Assembly (NCBI GenBank): GCA_947500525.1
Contig: CANMSH010000002.1
Coordinates: 620,001-684,000 of the forward strand
Direction of reading: 5' to 3'
DNA: 64,000 nt
From: an uncultured Flavobacteriaceae bacterium
GTDB lineage: Bacteria > Bacteroidota > Bacteroidia > Flavobacteriales > Flavobacteriaceae
Position 1 is the stretch's first letter. Every line of letters starts with the position of its first letter. A model generated the notes under the pieces. That model had not been told where the DNA came from. It searched no databases and saw nothing but the letters and a program-made list of their open reading frames with translations. Shown in pieces: positions 9,537 through 19,254 of this stretch. Position numbers and translations under genes: made by a program.

Positions 9537-10589
9537 ATGTTATTAGAAAACAGAATTAACACTTTTGTTGAATTTGGCAATTTTTTAAGTCAATTTTCAA
9601 GAGATAAAATTGAAAAAAAAGAGTCGGTTCTTTATAACGAATTGTTTTTTGAGGCCTTCGAAATGCAGTTGAAACGTGCTAAAAACTTTAATGGCTGGTT
9701 TACAGAAGATAATATTCTATATGCTTTTGAATCTTGGTCTAACATATTGAATAAAAATAATTTAGATAACTGGACTTCAACATACAATTTTAATCAAAAT
9801 TCTAAAAACGTTGCCATAATCATGGCAGGTAACATCCCTTTAGTTGGATTTCATGATTTTTTGTCGGTGTTAATTGCAGGCCATTCAGTCACTGTAAAGC
9901 AATCTTCTAATGACAAACATTTTTTACCGCTTATTGCCAAATACCTAGAACATGTAGAACCTAATTTTAAAGGTTTAATTTCATTTACAGAAGAAAAATT
10001 AACAAATTTCGATGCTGCAATTGCCACTGGAAGTAATAACACAGCGCGTTATTTTGATTATTATTTTGGTAAATATCCCAATATCATTAGAAAGAATAGA
10101 AATAGTGTTGCCGTCATTACCGGTCATGAATCGAAAGATGAATTAAAAGGTTTAGGTGAAGATGTTTTCCGTTATTTTGGATTAGGATGTAGAAGCGTTT
10201 CTAAACTTTTTGTGCCGAAAAATTATGATTTTGATCTATTGTTCAATGCCATTTTTGACTATAGTGATATCATTAACTATAAGAAGTACCAAAATAATTA
10301 CGACTATAACAAAGCTGTATATTTAATGAGTGAGTTTGACCTCTTAGAAAACGGATTCCTTATGCTCAAAGAAGATGCAAGCTACTCCTCTCCTATTGCT
10401 TCTTTGTTTTATGAGTATTATGATGATATTAATAGTTTACAAGAAAAACTACATCAAGACAAAGATCATATACAATGTGTGGTAAGTAATCGCTTAGAAA
10501 ATGCAGTTCGCTTTGGTGATACTCAACAACCAAGTCTTACAGATTATGCGGATGGTGTGGATACTCTAGCGTTTTTGAGTAAACTTTAG
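9537..10589 (+). CDS. LuxC-like acyl-CoA reductase
   Basis: The 350-aa protein belongs to the LuxC/aldehyde-dehydrogenase-related acyl-CoA reductase family, which reduces acyl-CoA or acyl-protein thioesters to aldehydes with NADPH. The likely nucleophilic Cys is in FGLGCRSVSKLF (about residue 220). GNIPLVGFHDF and VTGHESKDE resemble conserved family segments. No luxAB, luxD or luxE partners are present, so bioluminescence is not implied. This orphan form is common beside a ferredoxin gene in Flavobacteriaceae. The 5' region is shared with the divergent ferredoxin gene. Confidence 0.87.
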   Translation: MLLENRINTFVEFGNFLSQFSRDKIEKKESVLYNELFFEAFEMQLKRAKNFNGWFTEDNILYAFESWSNILNKNNLDNWTSTYNFNQNSKNVAIIMAGNIPLVGFHDFLSVLIAGHSVTVKQSSNDKHFLPLIAKYLEHVEPNFKGLISFTEEKLTNFDAAIATGSNNTARYFDYYFGKYPNIIRKNRNSVAVITGHESKDELKGLGEDVFRYFGLGCRSVSKLFVPKNYDFDLLFNAIFDYSDIINYKKYQNNYDYNKAVYLMSEFDLLENGFLMLKEDASYSSPIASLFYEYYDDINSLQEKLHQDKDHIQCVVSNRLENAVRFGDTQQPSLTDYADGVDTLAFLSKL

Positions 10590-10636
10590 ACTTTATTCCG
10601 AAGAATTTATTTCTAAAAAATTCACTTGAAATCTGG

Positions 10637-10656
10637 ATTCCTGCGAAAGCAGGAAT
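10637..10656. repeat. REP-like hairpin between convergent genes
   Basis: ATTCCTGC-GAAA-GCAGGAAT is a perfect 8-bp stem with a GNRA-type tetraloop. This element is widely dispersed in intergenic regions of many bacteria. It may act as a terminator for the reductase gene or folE, but lacks a long T-run. Confidence 0.55.
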
Positions 10657-10705
10657 GACAAGATACTTGTACGTTCAAGGTCCTTTCCGAAATATTAAAA
10701 TAAAC

Positions 10706-11392
10706 TTAATCGTTAAAATCTGTATCTAGTTTGATATAATCTAAAAATTCGCGCTTCACAGCGTCATCTTTAAACTTACCACCAAACTCAGAGGTTACAG
10801 TGCTACTAGCGACATCGCGAATACCTCTAGAATTTACACATAGGTGTTTCGCATCAATGACACAGGCAACATCTTCAGTGCCCAAGGCTTGTTGCAATTC
10901 TTGCACTACTTGCATTGTTAAACGCTCCTGCACCTGAGGACGTTTTGCATAAAAATCTACAATACGATTCATTTTAGAGAGCCCTATTACATTGCCATTT
11001 GAGATATAGGCAACATGTGCTTTTCCAACAATAGGTAATAAATGATGTTCGCAAGTAGAATATACAGTGATATTCTTCTCTACTAACATTTCACCGTATT
11101 TGTAGTTATTATCAAAGGTTGACGCTTTAGGTTTTCTTTTCGGATTCAAGCCCCCAAAAATCTCTTTGACAAACATTTTCGCCACTCTTCGCGGCGTACC
11201 TTTAATACTATCATCGGTTAAATCCATTCCCAATGTTTGTAGCATATTCGCTACATCACCTTCAATAGATTTTATTTTCTCATCATCAGATAATTCAAAT
11301 GCATCCTCTCGTAAAGGTGTTTTTGCCGATGTGAATATATGATCATCTCCTATTTCTTCTATCATATCTTTTCCTGATTTCCCTTCAAACAT
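10706..11392 (-). CDS. folE: GTP cyclohydrolase I
   Basis: It converts GTP to 7,8-dihydroneopterin triphosphate, the entry step to folate and related pterins (and to queuosine, for which tgt is nearby). The 228-aa protein has a family-typical N-terminal extension, then the catalytic core. The zinc ligands are in CEHHLLP and HLCVNSRG, and the QERLT motif is present. It follows hisS on the same strand with a 21-bp gap, so co-transcription is likely. Confidence 0.97.
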   Translation of the reverse strand: MFEGKSGKDMIEEIGDDHIFTSAKTPLREDAFELSDDEKIKSIEGDVANMLQTLGMDLTDDSIKGTPRRVAKMFVKEIFGGLNPKRKPKASTFDNNYKYGEMLVEKNITVYSTCEHHLLPIVGKAHVAYISNGNVIGLSKMNRIVDFYAKRPQVQERLTMQVVQELQQALGTEDVACVIDAKHLCVNSRGIRDVASSTVTSEFGGKFKDDAVKREFLDYIKLDTDFND

Positions 11393-11413
11393 TATCCTAA
11401 ATTTTAAGCAAAA

Positions 11414-12784
11414 TTACAAATTTTGTACTGCTTTGAGCAATTCATCCAAGTTATAGGTTGTTTGCTCACCAGTATTCATATTTTTTAATGTATACGTATT
11501 ATTTTCTAACTCATTTGAACCTACCATAATTACGAACTCAATAGCACGCTTATTAGCATAGTTCATTTGCTTTTTTAGCTTTGCACTATCTGGGTATAGC
11601 TCTGTTTTAATATCGCTTTCGCGGAAGCTTTTTAACGCTTTTAAACAATAAGCAGCTTCGTTATTTCCAAAATTCAAAAACAACACTTTTGGTTTTGGTA
11701 AGGCTACTTTTTCAAATAAATCTAATTCTTCCAAGACCAAATAAATTCTATCTAAACCAAAAGAAATACCGATTCCACTCATGTCTTTGAGTCCGAAAAT
11801 ACCTGTTAAATCATCATATCTACCGCCACCGCCTATGGAACCCAGCTTTACATCATTCGCCGCCACTTCAAAAATAGCACCTGTATAGTAATTTAAACCC
11901 CGAGCTAAGGTGACATCTAAGTCTAATTGCGCCGATTTCAACCCTAGTTGCTCTATGTGCTCTAATACAAACTGTAAATCATCAACACCCTGAATTCCTT
12001 CGTCGGAATCTGATAACATTGCTTTCAACTTTGCTAACTTTTCTTGATTCGTCCCATTCAGATTGAACAAAGGCTGTACTTTTTCAATAGCAGTATCAGA
12101 AATACCTTTTGAAAGCATTTCTTTAACTACACCATCCTCACCTATTTTATCTAGCTTGTCAAGTGCAACTGTAAAATCAATTAATTTATCACTGGCCCCA
12201 ATAATTTCGGCAATACCAGATAAAATCTTTCTATTATTTAGTTTTATAGTAGTTGCAATACCTAGATCTGTAAAAATAGCATCGTATAATTGTATAAACT
12301 CAACTTCTTGAAACAGCGATTTGCTTCCTACAACGTCTGCATCGCACTGATAGAATTCTCTGAAACGTCCTTTTTGAGGTCTGTCTGCACGCCAAACCGG
12401 TTGCATTTGATAACGCTTAAAAGGAAAAACAATGTCATTCTGGTGTTGTACCACATAACGCGCAAAGGGTACAGTAAGGTCGTATCGCAAGGCTTTTTCA
12501 GAAATTTGCGAGGTAACTTTTGTGCTCGCTTTAGTTTTTAGCAGACTTTCATCCGCTTTAGCGAGATAATCCCCTGAATTTAAAATTTTAAAAATGAGAC
12601 GATCTCCTTCTTCTCCATATTTACCCATCAAGGTCGATGAATTCTCAAAACTTGGAGTTTCTATAGGCTGAAAACCATATAATTCAAATGACCGTTGAAT
12701 GGTATTGAAAATGTGTTTTCTTTTAGCTACTTCGGTAGGTGAAAAATCTCTAGTTCCTTTCGGAATGCCTGGTTTTTGTGCCAT
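11414..12784 (-). CDS. hisS: Histidyl-tRNA synthetase
   Basis: This class II aminoacyl-tRNA synthetase charges tRNA-His. At 456 aa it is full length. It has motif 1 near PIETPSFE, motif 2 as [21 protein letters not shown], the histidine-specific motif ARGLNYYTG, motif 3 as [11 protein letters not shown], and a C-terminal anticodon-binding alpha/beta domain. It heads a hisS-folE unit on the minus strand. Confidence 0.98.
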   Translation of the reverse strand: MAQKPGIPKGTRDFSPTEVAKRKHIFNTIQRSFELYGFQPIETPSFENSSTLMGKYGEEGDRLIFKILNSGDYLAKADESLLKTKASTKVTSQISEKALRYDLTVPFARYVVQHQNDIVFPFKRYQMQPVWRADRPQKGRFREFYQCDADVVGSKSLFQEVEFIQLYDAIFTDLGIATTIKLNNRKILSGIAEIIGASDKLIDFTVALDKLDKIGEDGVVKEMLSKGISDTAIEKVQPLFNLNGTNQEKLAKLKAMLSDSDEGIQGVDDLQFVLEHIEQLGLKSAQLDLDVTLARGLNYYTGAIFEVAANDVKLGSIGGGGRYDDLTGIFGLKDMSGIGISFGLDRIYLVLEELDLFEKVALPKPKVLFLNFGNNEAAYCLKALKSFRESDIKTELYPDSAKLKKQMNYANKRAIEFVIMVGSNELENNTYTLKNMNTGEQTTYNLDELLKAVQNL

Positions 12785-12826
12785 TCATTAGTTTAATAAG
12801 CTGCAAATATCTGAAATTAAAAAAAA

Positions 12827-13294
12827 TTATAGCTTATCCAACTCCGATTTTTCTTTCATTCCTAAATCAAATGCTGCCTTAAACTTTTCTTTAGATGGAA
12901 ATTGTAAGTACATTAACACTAACATTATGACTGAAATTAGTAAGAATGTAGCATTATTGGTAATAAATGTTGCCGCTATGGCTATAAAAGCAGGTGCTTC
13001 CAAGCATGCAACTCGCACCAATATAGCCGATTGATATCGCGTTAATTTGGTAGCCAACGTACTATTTCTATGGGTTTTATTTACTAAAGAACTAAACACT
13101 AAATTACCTAACATATACGCCGCAACTGCCACTACGGGTATCGCAATCATAAAAGTAATATCACTATCAAGATTAAACGTTGGGTTTCCAGAAAGTGTAT
13201 ATCCTAAAATAGTAAATAACAATACACCAAATAAAAGTGCAGTGTAGATAATTTGAATTGTTTTAAATATATTTTTTGAAGGTATATTATCCAT
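12827..13294 (-). CDS. Small membrane protein, unknown function
   Basis: The 155-aa protein has about four hydrophobic segments (roughly residues 15-35, 45-70, 90-110 and 115-135), with no recognisable catalytic motif and a short charged C-terminus. I do not recognise a named family. It overlaps the DUF4126 gene upstream by 8 bp (13287-13294), so the two are translationally coupled and may work together in the membrane. Confidence 0.75.
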   Translation of the reverse strand: MDNIPSKNIFKTIQIIYTALLFGVLLFTILGYTLSGNPTFNLDSDITFMIAIPVVAVAAYMLGNLVFSSLVNKTHRNSTLATKLTRYQSAILVRVACLEAPAFIAIAATFITNNATFLLISVIMLVLMYLQFPSKEKFKAAFDLGMKEKSELDKL

Positions 13295-13877
13295 CTATTA
13301 TTTCTTTTTGTTTTTTAGGTTTAAACCATTTAAATACTTTGAACATTAACCAGAGTATAACAACCACAATAATAATTGCTAATATAGGTGCAACAAATGC
13401 AAGTACAGCCATCAGTATAGATGAACCCGTTTCAACTGTTGAAACGACCGGATTGGCAATACCACCAGTTGTCGCTGTTGAAGCCAATCTTGTAGTAGAA
13501 GTCGATGTTTTTATCGCAGTAGCCGTGCCTCCACCAGCAATGATTGCTAAAGACCATGTAATTAAAGGCTCTAAATCAGCAGCTGTAGATAACATTACGG
13601 CCGTACCGGCCAGAGCAGCTAATGGCACTGCAATCGTATCTAAGATATTATCAAGCCACGGTATTAAATAAGCTACAATTTCAACCGCAGTAGCAATTCC
13701 TAAGGTAATTAGCGCAGGAATACCACTAATCCATTCCCAATTCTCATTTAACGGAATAACTTGGTAATATGAAGCGATACTTAAGGCAAACAGTGGTACG
13801 AAAATTCTAAAACCCACCGAAGCTGCTAAGCCTATTCCTAGTAAGATACTAAATGTTGTAGAAGCGTCCATAATCAA
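13287..13877 (-). CDS. DUF4126 membrane protein
   Basis: The 196-aa protein matches DUF4126. It has an N-terminal glycine/alanine-rich membrane pair (GIGLAASVGFRIFVPLFALS), a central Thr/Ala/Gly-rich hydrophobic stretch, and a C-terminal membrane helix ending in a Lys-rich tail (KPKKQKE). The family has no established function. The start is taken at the first Met, although MDAST two codons later is equally plausible. It is coupled by an 8-bp overlap to the following small membrane protein. Confidence 0.85.
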   Translation of the reverse strand: MIMDASTTFSILLGIGLAASVGFRIFVPLFALSIASYYQVIPLNENWEWISGIPALITLGIATAVEIVAYLIPWLDNILDTIAVPLAALAGTAVMLSTAADLEPLITWSLAIIAGGGTATAIKTSTSTTRLASTATTGGIANPVVSTVETGSSILMAVLAFVAPILAIIIVVVILWLMFKVFKWFKPKKQKEIIDG

Positions 13878-13955
13878 AATATTTGCTAAATATATAATTT
13901 AAAAATGAGGTGATAAAAAGAGGCTATTTTACAAAATAGGAAAAACCCCTTTTTG

Positions 13956-13975
13956 ATACAGGATTTTCCCTGTAT
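13956..13975. promoter_or_regulatory. Inverted repeat upstream of small protein gene
   Basis: ATACAGG-attttc-CCTGTAT forms perfect 7-bp arms with a 6-nt spacer, about 90 bp ahead of the small ORF at 14067. It has no T-tract, so an operator is more likely than a terminator. The bound regulator is unknown. Confidence 0.35.
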
Positions 13976-14066
13976 TTGACCCTTCAACTTTCAATTCATA
14001 GCACATACAGCTATCTTTGAGCTATTGAATTTAAAGATTAATAGTTAACCGTTATGAACTGAAGTT

Positions 14067-14222
14067 ATGTACCATGACTTTCATGATCCCGACAAGAGGG
14101 AGAAGCATATTTTTGATAAACCACCTGAATTTTGGGATTTGGTGGTTAAGGTATTATTCCTATTTGGAGTGTCAATTTTGCTTTTAGCTTTAGTTCTAAA
14201 ATGGTTAGGTTATTTTGGTTAA
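14067..14222 (+). CDS. Small single-span membrane protein
   Basis: This 51-codon ORF begins MYHDFHDPDKREKHIF, a charged His-rich head. One hydrophobic helix (about residues 25-48, VVKVLFLFGVSILLLALVL) follows, ending KWLGYFG. It has its own upstream inverted repeat (13956-13975) and a perfect intrinsic terminator (14276-14301), so it looks like a monocistronic gene rather than a chance ORF. No family is recognised. Confidence 0.55.
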   Translation: MYHDFHDPDKREKHIFDKPPEFWDLVVKVLFLFGVSILLLALVLKWLGYFG

Positions 14223-14275
14223 CGAAATCTTTTAAGTTTAATAATTATAGTTAGCCTCTCATGCAAACTATAAAG

Positions 14276-14301
14276 AAACCCACAATGCTTATTGTGGGTT
14301 T
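14276..14301. terminator. Intrinsic terminator
   Basis: AAACCCACAAT and ATTGTGGGTTT form a perfect 11-bp stem with a GCTT loop followed by TTGCCTTTCT. It ends the small-protein transcript. Confidence 0.85.
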
Positions 14302-14357
14302 TGCCTTTCTACAAATTTATATACCTTTCACTATATATCTTAGGTTATCTTAATTAA

Positions 14358-14389
14358 GATTCACCGATAAAATCAAGGGGTTCACAGAT
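14358..14389 (+). promoter_or_regulatory. Direct-repeat operator, candidate LytTR site
   Basis: GATTCACCGAT (14358-14368) and GGTTCACAGAT (14379-14389) match at 9 of 11 positions and start exactly 21 bp apart, two helical turns. Paired direct repeats at this phasing are typical of LytTR-domain regulators. A LytTR gene ends the downstream operon, so autoregulation is inferred. A palindrome, ATCTTAATTAAGAT (14347-14360), overlaps the left repeat. Confidence 0.45.
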
Positions 14390-14429
14390 TAAATTTTCTC
14401 TAATGTAAAATTGACTACATATTTGCTTC

Positions 14430-16739
14430 ATGCGATTATCAATATGTTGTTTATTCTTTTTGGGGGTTTCAATAAAATGTGTGGGTCAAACTACACAAAT
14501 AAAAGGAATTGTATTAGATCAAATTACCAATGAGCCTATACCTTTTGCAACCATCGCCATATACAATAATACAACGATAATTGATGGTACGACTACTGCA
14601 GAAAACGGCATCTTTAATCTTACAACGAAGCAAAAATATACATCTATAGAAATTAGCTTTATAGGGTATCAAAAAAAGCTGCTGTTTCGGGAGAAAGTTG
14701 CTTTTCCATTAACCATAAAACTGATACCATCTACAAATACCCTTGAGGAGGTGAACATTGTGGCAGAACGAACAACAACTCAATTAAAAATTGACCGTAA
14801 GATTATCAATTTGGGAAGCGATATACAAAACCCCGGCACCTCGGCGTTAGAGGCTTTCGACCAAATTGCAGAAATTCAAGTTGACCTAAGTTCTGGATCT
14901 CTTAATTTAAGAGGTTCTAATAATGTTAGACTGCTAGTAAATGGAAAACCATCATCATTAAGTGCCACTGAAATACTAGAGCAACTACCCTCTTCATCTA
15001 TCCAGAGAGTAGAACTTATTACCACGCCATCAGTAAAACATCAAGCCGACGGAATATCGGGTATTATAAATATCATTCTAAATAAAAATCAATCAAAAGG
15101 AATAAACTTAAACTTGAATACTTCTTTAGGCACCAAAAGATATGGATATGGCTTTGATGGAAATTATAACTTTTCTTCAATTAATCTTAGGCTAAATGCA
15201 TCGCAAACTGGCCGTCGGATGAATAGTAAACAAACTTTACATCGTCGATATGCAGACAATTCTTTTGAAAGCATTACCACACCTCATGATTTTAATGGTT
15301 TAATAAGAAAAATAAATATGGGAATTGACTTTTTTATAAGCACGAACGATGCGCTCTCTGTTCAGTTTGATTATACCAATGATTACCATAGCTTCTATAA
15401 CAACTCAACTTTTTTTGATGTATCCGATAGAGATAACTATACTTATTTACGAAGCTCATCGCATGAACACTTAACCAACATTTTTAATATCAACTATCGA
15501 AAACAATTTTCAAATGAACTTCATTTTTTAGAAATTGATTTAAATAACAATAGTAGTCGTAACGAATATCCAGCATATGACAGAGAAGATAATCTTTTTC
15601 TATTTGAGCAATTATTAAAAGAAAATTTAAAACTGAGTTCTTTATCTTTCGATTATAGCCTACCAATTTCACAAAATATCACCCTTGAAACTGGCGCATC
15701 TTTAAACAGGAGTTTATTCGCAAGTTCTAACACAACGAACGCTCAACTTCGAACAATACCTAAAACACATTTTGATTACGATGAATCTATCGTAGGAATA
15801 TATACCTTAGTAAAAACGAACATTGAGAAGGTAAATTTTCAAGCGGGGCTTCGGTATGAGTATTTCAATTCACAATCAAATAGCACGATCAACTCAGAAA
15901 AGCTCAAATTACAATTTAAGAATCTTTTTCCCTCGATTCACTTATCCTATTCACCTAATAAAACTAACACTATAAATCTTGGGTATAACAAACGTATTTC
16001 AAGACCTGACATCCGCAACATCAATCCTTTTCAACTTGGAAATCCGTATTTTAGATTCGTAGGAAACCCTAATCTTGAGCCCGAATATAGTGACAATTTA
16101 GAATCGAGTTATCTATACAAAAGGAACAAATTGAACATTGGTTTTAGCCTATTTTATCGAAACTTAAAAAACAAAATTCAACGTTTTAATAGCATTGAAG
16201 GTATCGTTCAAATAGCATCCTTCAAAAATATTGGAAAATATGATGTTCTGGGTATTGAATTCAATTCTAATTTGAATATCTATTCCTTTTGGAACGCTTC
16301 TATTAGTGCGAACTATTACCATACCAATATAAAGAACGCACAGCAACTTACCTGGAGTCAAATTTACTCTTCTAATTTTCAATTAAAGAACACTTTTACT
16401 ATTAACAAAAAATTAGGTATTGACATTTCTTATAGACATACTCCTAAAAAACAAGAACCTTTCTTTTTTATACTTCCTAGAAATAGAATAGACTTCGCAT
16501 TGCGAGCTAAGTTTCTAAAAAATAGATTGGTAGGTAATTTGCGCATTGTTGATGTTTTAAATCGCAATTTAATGAAGCGATTTACAGTTACTCAAGACTT
16601 CTCGCAAGATGAAGTATGGCGTTTTCAAACGCAAACCTTTGGCATATTGGGTAGCATAAAATATACCCTAGTAAAAAACACTGAGAAGAAACGCAAGCGT
16701 AAAAAAAGAACTTATATACACGAAAATGATATTAATTAA
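14430..16739 (+). CDS. TonB-dependent-receptor-like outer-membrane beta-barrel protein
   Basis: The 769-aa protein has a signal peptide and then a carboxypeptidase-regulatory-like beta-sandwich domain (about residues 20-100, IKGIVLDQITNEPIPFATIAI). A plug-like region follows (about 110-225, with LLVNGKPSS and IERVELITTPS-type sequence). The rest is an outer-membrane barrel of the OMP_b-brl_3 type, ending in a basic tail. In this group the barrel often works with a LytS/LytTR pair, as found three genes downstream. The transported or sensed ligand is unknown. It is the first gene of a four-gene operon (gaps of 10 and 18 bp, then a 4-bp overlap). Confidence 0.88.
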   Translation: MRLSICCLFFLGVSIKCVGQTTQIKGIVLDQITNEPIPFATIAIYNNTTIIDGTTTAENGIFNLTTKQKYTSIEISFIGYQKKLLFREKVAFPLTIKLIPSTNTLEEVNIVAERTTTQLKIDRKIINLGSDIQNPGTSALEAFDQIAEIQVDLSSGSLNLRGSNNVRLLVNGKPSSLSATEILEQLPSSSIQRVELITTPSVKHQADGISGIINIILNKNQSKGINLNLNTSLGTKRYGYGFDGNYNFSSINLRLNASQTGRRMNSKQTLHRRYADNSFESITTPHDFNGLIRKINMGIDFFISTNDALSVQFDYTNDYHSFYNNSTFFDVSDRDNYTYLRSSSHEHLTNIFNINYRKQFSNELHFLEIDLNNNSSRNEYPAYDREDNLFLFEQLLKENLKLSSLSFDYSLPISQNITLETGASLNRSLFASSNTTNAQLRTIPKTHFDYDESIVGIYTLVKTNIEKVNFQAGLRYEYFNSQSNSTINSEKLKLQFKNLFPSIHLSYSPNKTNTINLGYNKRISRPDIRNINPFQLGNPYFRFVGNPNLEPEYSDNLESSYLYKRNKLNIGFSLFYRNLKNKIQRFNSIEGIVQIASFKNIGKYDVLGIEFNSNLNIYSFWNASISANYYHTNIKNAQQLTWSQIYSSNFQLKNTFTINKKLGIDISYRHTPKKQEPFFFILPRNRIDFALRAKFLKNRLVGNLRIVDVLNRNLMKRFTVTQDFSQDEVWRFQTQTFGILGSIKYTLVKNTEKKRKRKKRTYIHENDIN

Positions 16740-16749
16740 AACGAAAAAA

Positions 16750-17430
16750 ATGAAATTAACGCTTATAATTATGCTTGTTTGTGTTCATGTAAGTATGTGC
16801 TCTCAAGAATACACCAATCACATCAAGGTGAGTGAACTCGCCAAATGGGAAACATATGGGGAAGGTACAGTCGAAATAAAAGAAAAGGCTTTACAAATGT
16901 CTGAAATTCCAGGGTCAACAGGTCTCTTTCTTATAAGTCCGAAACCATATAACGGAGATATTACTATTACTTATAAAGTAAAAGCACTAACAGAAACATC
17001 TGTTATCATAACCCTATTTTCTGTATTAGATAGCATTGGAGCCACTAAGCTGAGTTTACCCAAATCGGGACTATCGGGATCAGAACAATGGAAATGGCGA
17101 AGTTCACTATCACACTATAATCTTACCTTCAATAATAAATCTCACGGTACTACTCCTTTTTTATTTAAAAACGTTTCTTCGTTAGAAAAAGATTTTCACC
17201 TAAGAGCTTCGAAAAATAGTATGATACCGAACCAATGGCATACAGTTAAAATAACGAAAAAGAATAACCAAATCCGTTTTTTATTAAATAATGAATTAAT
17301 TTTTAACAAACACGACTGTAATCCTTTAGATAAAGGTCATATTCTCTTCAGAATTAGTGGTGGTACTGCCACCGACAGTTCATTGTTGGCAAAAATTATG
17401 CTAAAAGACGTGATAATTTATCATCAATAA
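16750..17430 (+). CDS. Secreted concanavalin-like (DUF1961/YesU-type) protein
   Basis: I start at the second in-frame Met (16750), which gives a clean signal peptide (MKLTLIIMLVCVHVSMCSQ) and avoids overlapping the barrel gene. The mature ~208-aa protein is beta-rich. Segments such as PNQWHTVKITKKNNQIRFLL, GHILFRISGG and a C-terminal AKIMLKDVIIY resemble the beta-sandwich DUF1961/YesU family, often tied to carbohydrate metabolism. The assignment is from pattern only. It is probably periplasmic or surface-exposed and co-transcribed with the upstream barrel gene. Confidence 0.65.
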   Translation: MKLTLIIMLVCVHVSMCSQEYTNHIKVSELAKWETYGEGTVEIKEKALQMSEIPGSTGLFLISPKPYNGDITITYKVKALTETSVIITLFSVLDSIGATKLSLPKSGLSGSEQWKWRSSLSHYNLTFNNKSHGTTPFLFKNVSSLEKDFHLRASKNSMIPNQWHTVKITKKNNQIRFLLNNELIFNKHDCNPLDKGHILFRISGGTATDSSLLAKIMLKDVIIYHQ

Positions 17431-17448
17431 GTATAACTTGCTTCATCT

Positions 17449-18468
17449 ATGAACACCCTAAGATACACAGACAAAATAGCAAAGAGAGAACCATGGTTTC
17501 ATCTATTTTTTTGGCTGATAGTACTCTTCTTTCCATACCTTAAATACGCAGGTAAAGAGGGCGGCTATACTATAAGTTTGCAGCATGACCTTGTTGCCTT
17601 GGTTTTCGATATAATACCGTCATATGTGATGTATTTGTGGTTTTTTCAACTTAAAAACAAGAAAAAATACATACTTGTTCTTATTCTCATATTTATATCT
17701 GCCGCGTTACTTTATGATTATATAGATGGCTTTTTTCATGGTGGGCCGATGCCAATTCGTTTTAGTCATGTCATTTCTAGCATGATTAAATTTGTATCAT
17801 TTAGTTTGTTATTTTTTGCGTTGCATTCAATTAAAAAAATATATCGAAAGCAACTAGAATTTGATTCTATCAATCAACAAAAAAAAGAGGCTGAATTAAA
17901 AGCACTAAAAACTCAAATCAATCCTCATTTCCTATTCAATTCATTAAATACTATTTACAGCAGTGCTCTCAAAAAAGAAGATAAAACGGCAGATATGATT
18001 CTACAGCTTTCTGACAATTTCAGATACTTATTGATTGAAGGACAGCAAGATACGGTAGAATTTCATAAAGAAATTAAGCATCTAAAGGGATACGTTGGAT
18101 TACAAAAAGAACGTCTAGAAAAGAAAATTGATTTAGTTTGGCATGAAGAAATAGACAATTACGATCAAACTATTGCTCCATTATTATTGATTCCATTTGT
18201 TGAAAACGCTTTTAAATACACCAGTATGCTTGCTGGTAATAATCATAAAATAATGGTACGAATTGTTGTACTTAAAAAGCAACTGTCTTTTGAGAGTGTA
18301 AATCCTTTTACAGAACAAAAAAACAACATGGATATACCATGGAAAAGTAGTGGGGTTGGTTTGAAAAACGTAAAAGAACGATTGAAACTATTATATGGAG
18401 AGAAGCATCAATTAATGATCAGAGTTGAAAACGGGTTATTTCATGTAAAACTTGAGGTACAATTATGA
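17449..18468 (+). CDS. LytS-family sensor histidine kinase
   Basis: The 339-aa kinase has about four N-terminal membrane helices (residues 15-130), a short coiled segment and a His_kinase domain with the phospho-acceptor His160 in QINPHFLFNSLN. An HATPase follows with PLLLIPFVENAFKY (N-box) and GVGLKNVKERL (G-box). There is no extracellular sensor domain of note, so it probably senses within the membrane or through the neighbouring barrel protein. Its stop overlaps the regulator start by 4 bp (ATGA). Confidence 0.94.
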   Translation: MNTLRYTDKIAKREPWFHLFFWLIVLFFPYLKYAGKEGGYTISLQHDLVALVFDIIPSYVMYLWFFQLKNKKKYILVLILIFISAALLYDYIDGFFHGGPMPIRFSHVISSMIKFVSFSLLFFALHSIKKIYRKQLEFDSINQQKKEAELKALKTQINPHFLFNSLNTIYSSALKKEDKTADMILQLSDNFRYLLIEGQQDTVEFHKEIKHLKGYVGLQKERLEKKIDLVWHEEIDNYDQTIAPLLLIPFVENAFKYTSMLAGNNHKIMVRIVVLKKQLSFESVNPFTEQKNNMDIPWKSSGVGLKNVKERLKLLYGEKHQLMIRVENGLFHVKLEVQL

Positions 18469-19148
18469 TACGATGTCTATTATTGGAAGATGAAATTCCA
18501 GCGCAAGAAATTCTTATCAATTATATTGAAAAAACACCGTTTTTAGAATGTATTGGCATCTTTGAATCGGGCCTTTCTATTCCATCTAAACTAATTTCGG
18601 AGGCAGATCTGTTGTTTTTGGACATACAATTACCCGATTTAAACGGTATTAATTTTTTAAAAACAATTGTAAACCCACCTGCCGTCATCGTAACTTCGGC
18701 ATTTACAAACTATGCGATTGAGGCTTTCGATCAAGCGGTGATTGATTATTTAGTAAAACCGATTTCTTACGAACGTTTCTTTAAAGCTGTAACTAGAATA
18801 CAGTATTTATTATCATCAAAAGAAGAAAAAAACAAAAAACAGCTCTTGGTTTATGCTGACAAGACGATACATTTAATGCATGCAGATGATCTTTTGTATG
18901 TGAAAGCGGCGATAGATTATGTTGAATTGATGTTTAAGGATAAGAAAATTTTGGTTTTGGACAGCTTAAAAAATTGGGTTGAAAAATTATCTCATCATAA
19001 TTTTATACAAACCCATAGATCATACATAGTTAATATAGCTATGATAACGAAACTAGACACACGTTACCTATATCTAAAAGATATAAAACTCCCAATTGGT
19101 AATACCTACAGGAACAATCTAGTTACAAAGATCAAAACGAACTTCTAA
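18465..19148 (+). CDS. LytTR-family response regulator
   Basis: The 227-aa protein has a receiver domain with the phospho-acceptor Asp53 in LLFLDIQLPDLNG and the conserved Lys in YLVKPISYERF. A C-terminal LytTR DNA-binding domain follows (about residues 130-225: IQTHRSYIVNIAMI, LPIGNTYRN). It is translationally coupled to the kinase gene. The 21-bp-spaced direct repeat at 14358-14389 is its most likely target. Confidence 0.95.
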   Translation: MIRCLLLEDEIPAQEILINYIEKTPFLECIGIFESGLSIPSKLISEADLLFLDIQLPDLNGINFLKTIVNPPAVIVTSAFTNYAIEAFDQAVIDYLVKPISYERFFKAVTRIQYLLSSKEEKNKKQLLVYADKTIHLMHADDLLYVKAAIDYVELMFKDKKILVLDSLKNWVEKLSHHNFIQTHRSYIVNIAMITKLDTRYLYLKDIKLPIGNTYRNNLVTKIKTNF

Positions 19149-19254
19149 ACAGAGGATATCAATATATTCTATTTAAACCTGTTTTATTTCCTCAACAATA
19201 ATTTCAAAATTCGGGTGTTAAACAATTGTTAAATGTATTTTTACTTTTTATTTT

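Noticed and set aside
9537..10589. Bioluminescence gene set
   Set aside because: Only a LuxC-like reductase is present. No luciferase or fatty-acid transferase genes are nearby.
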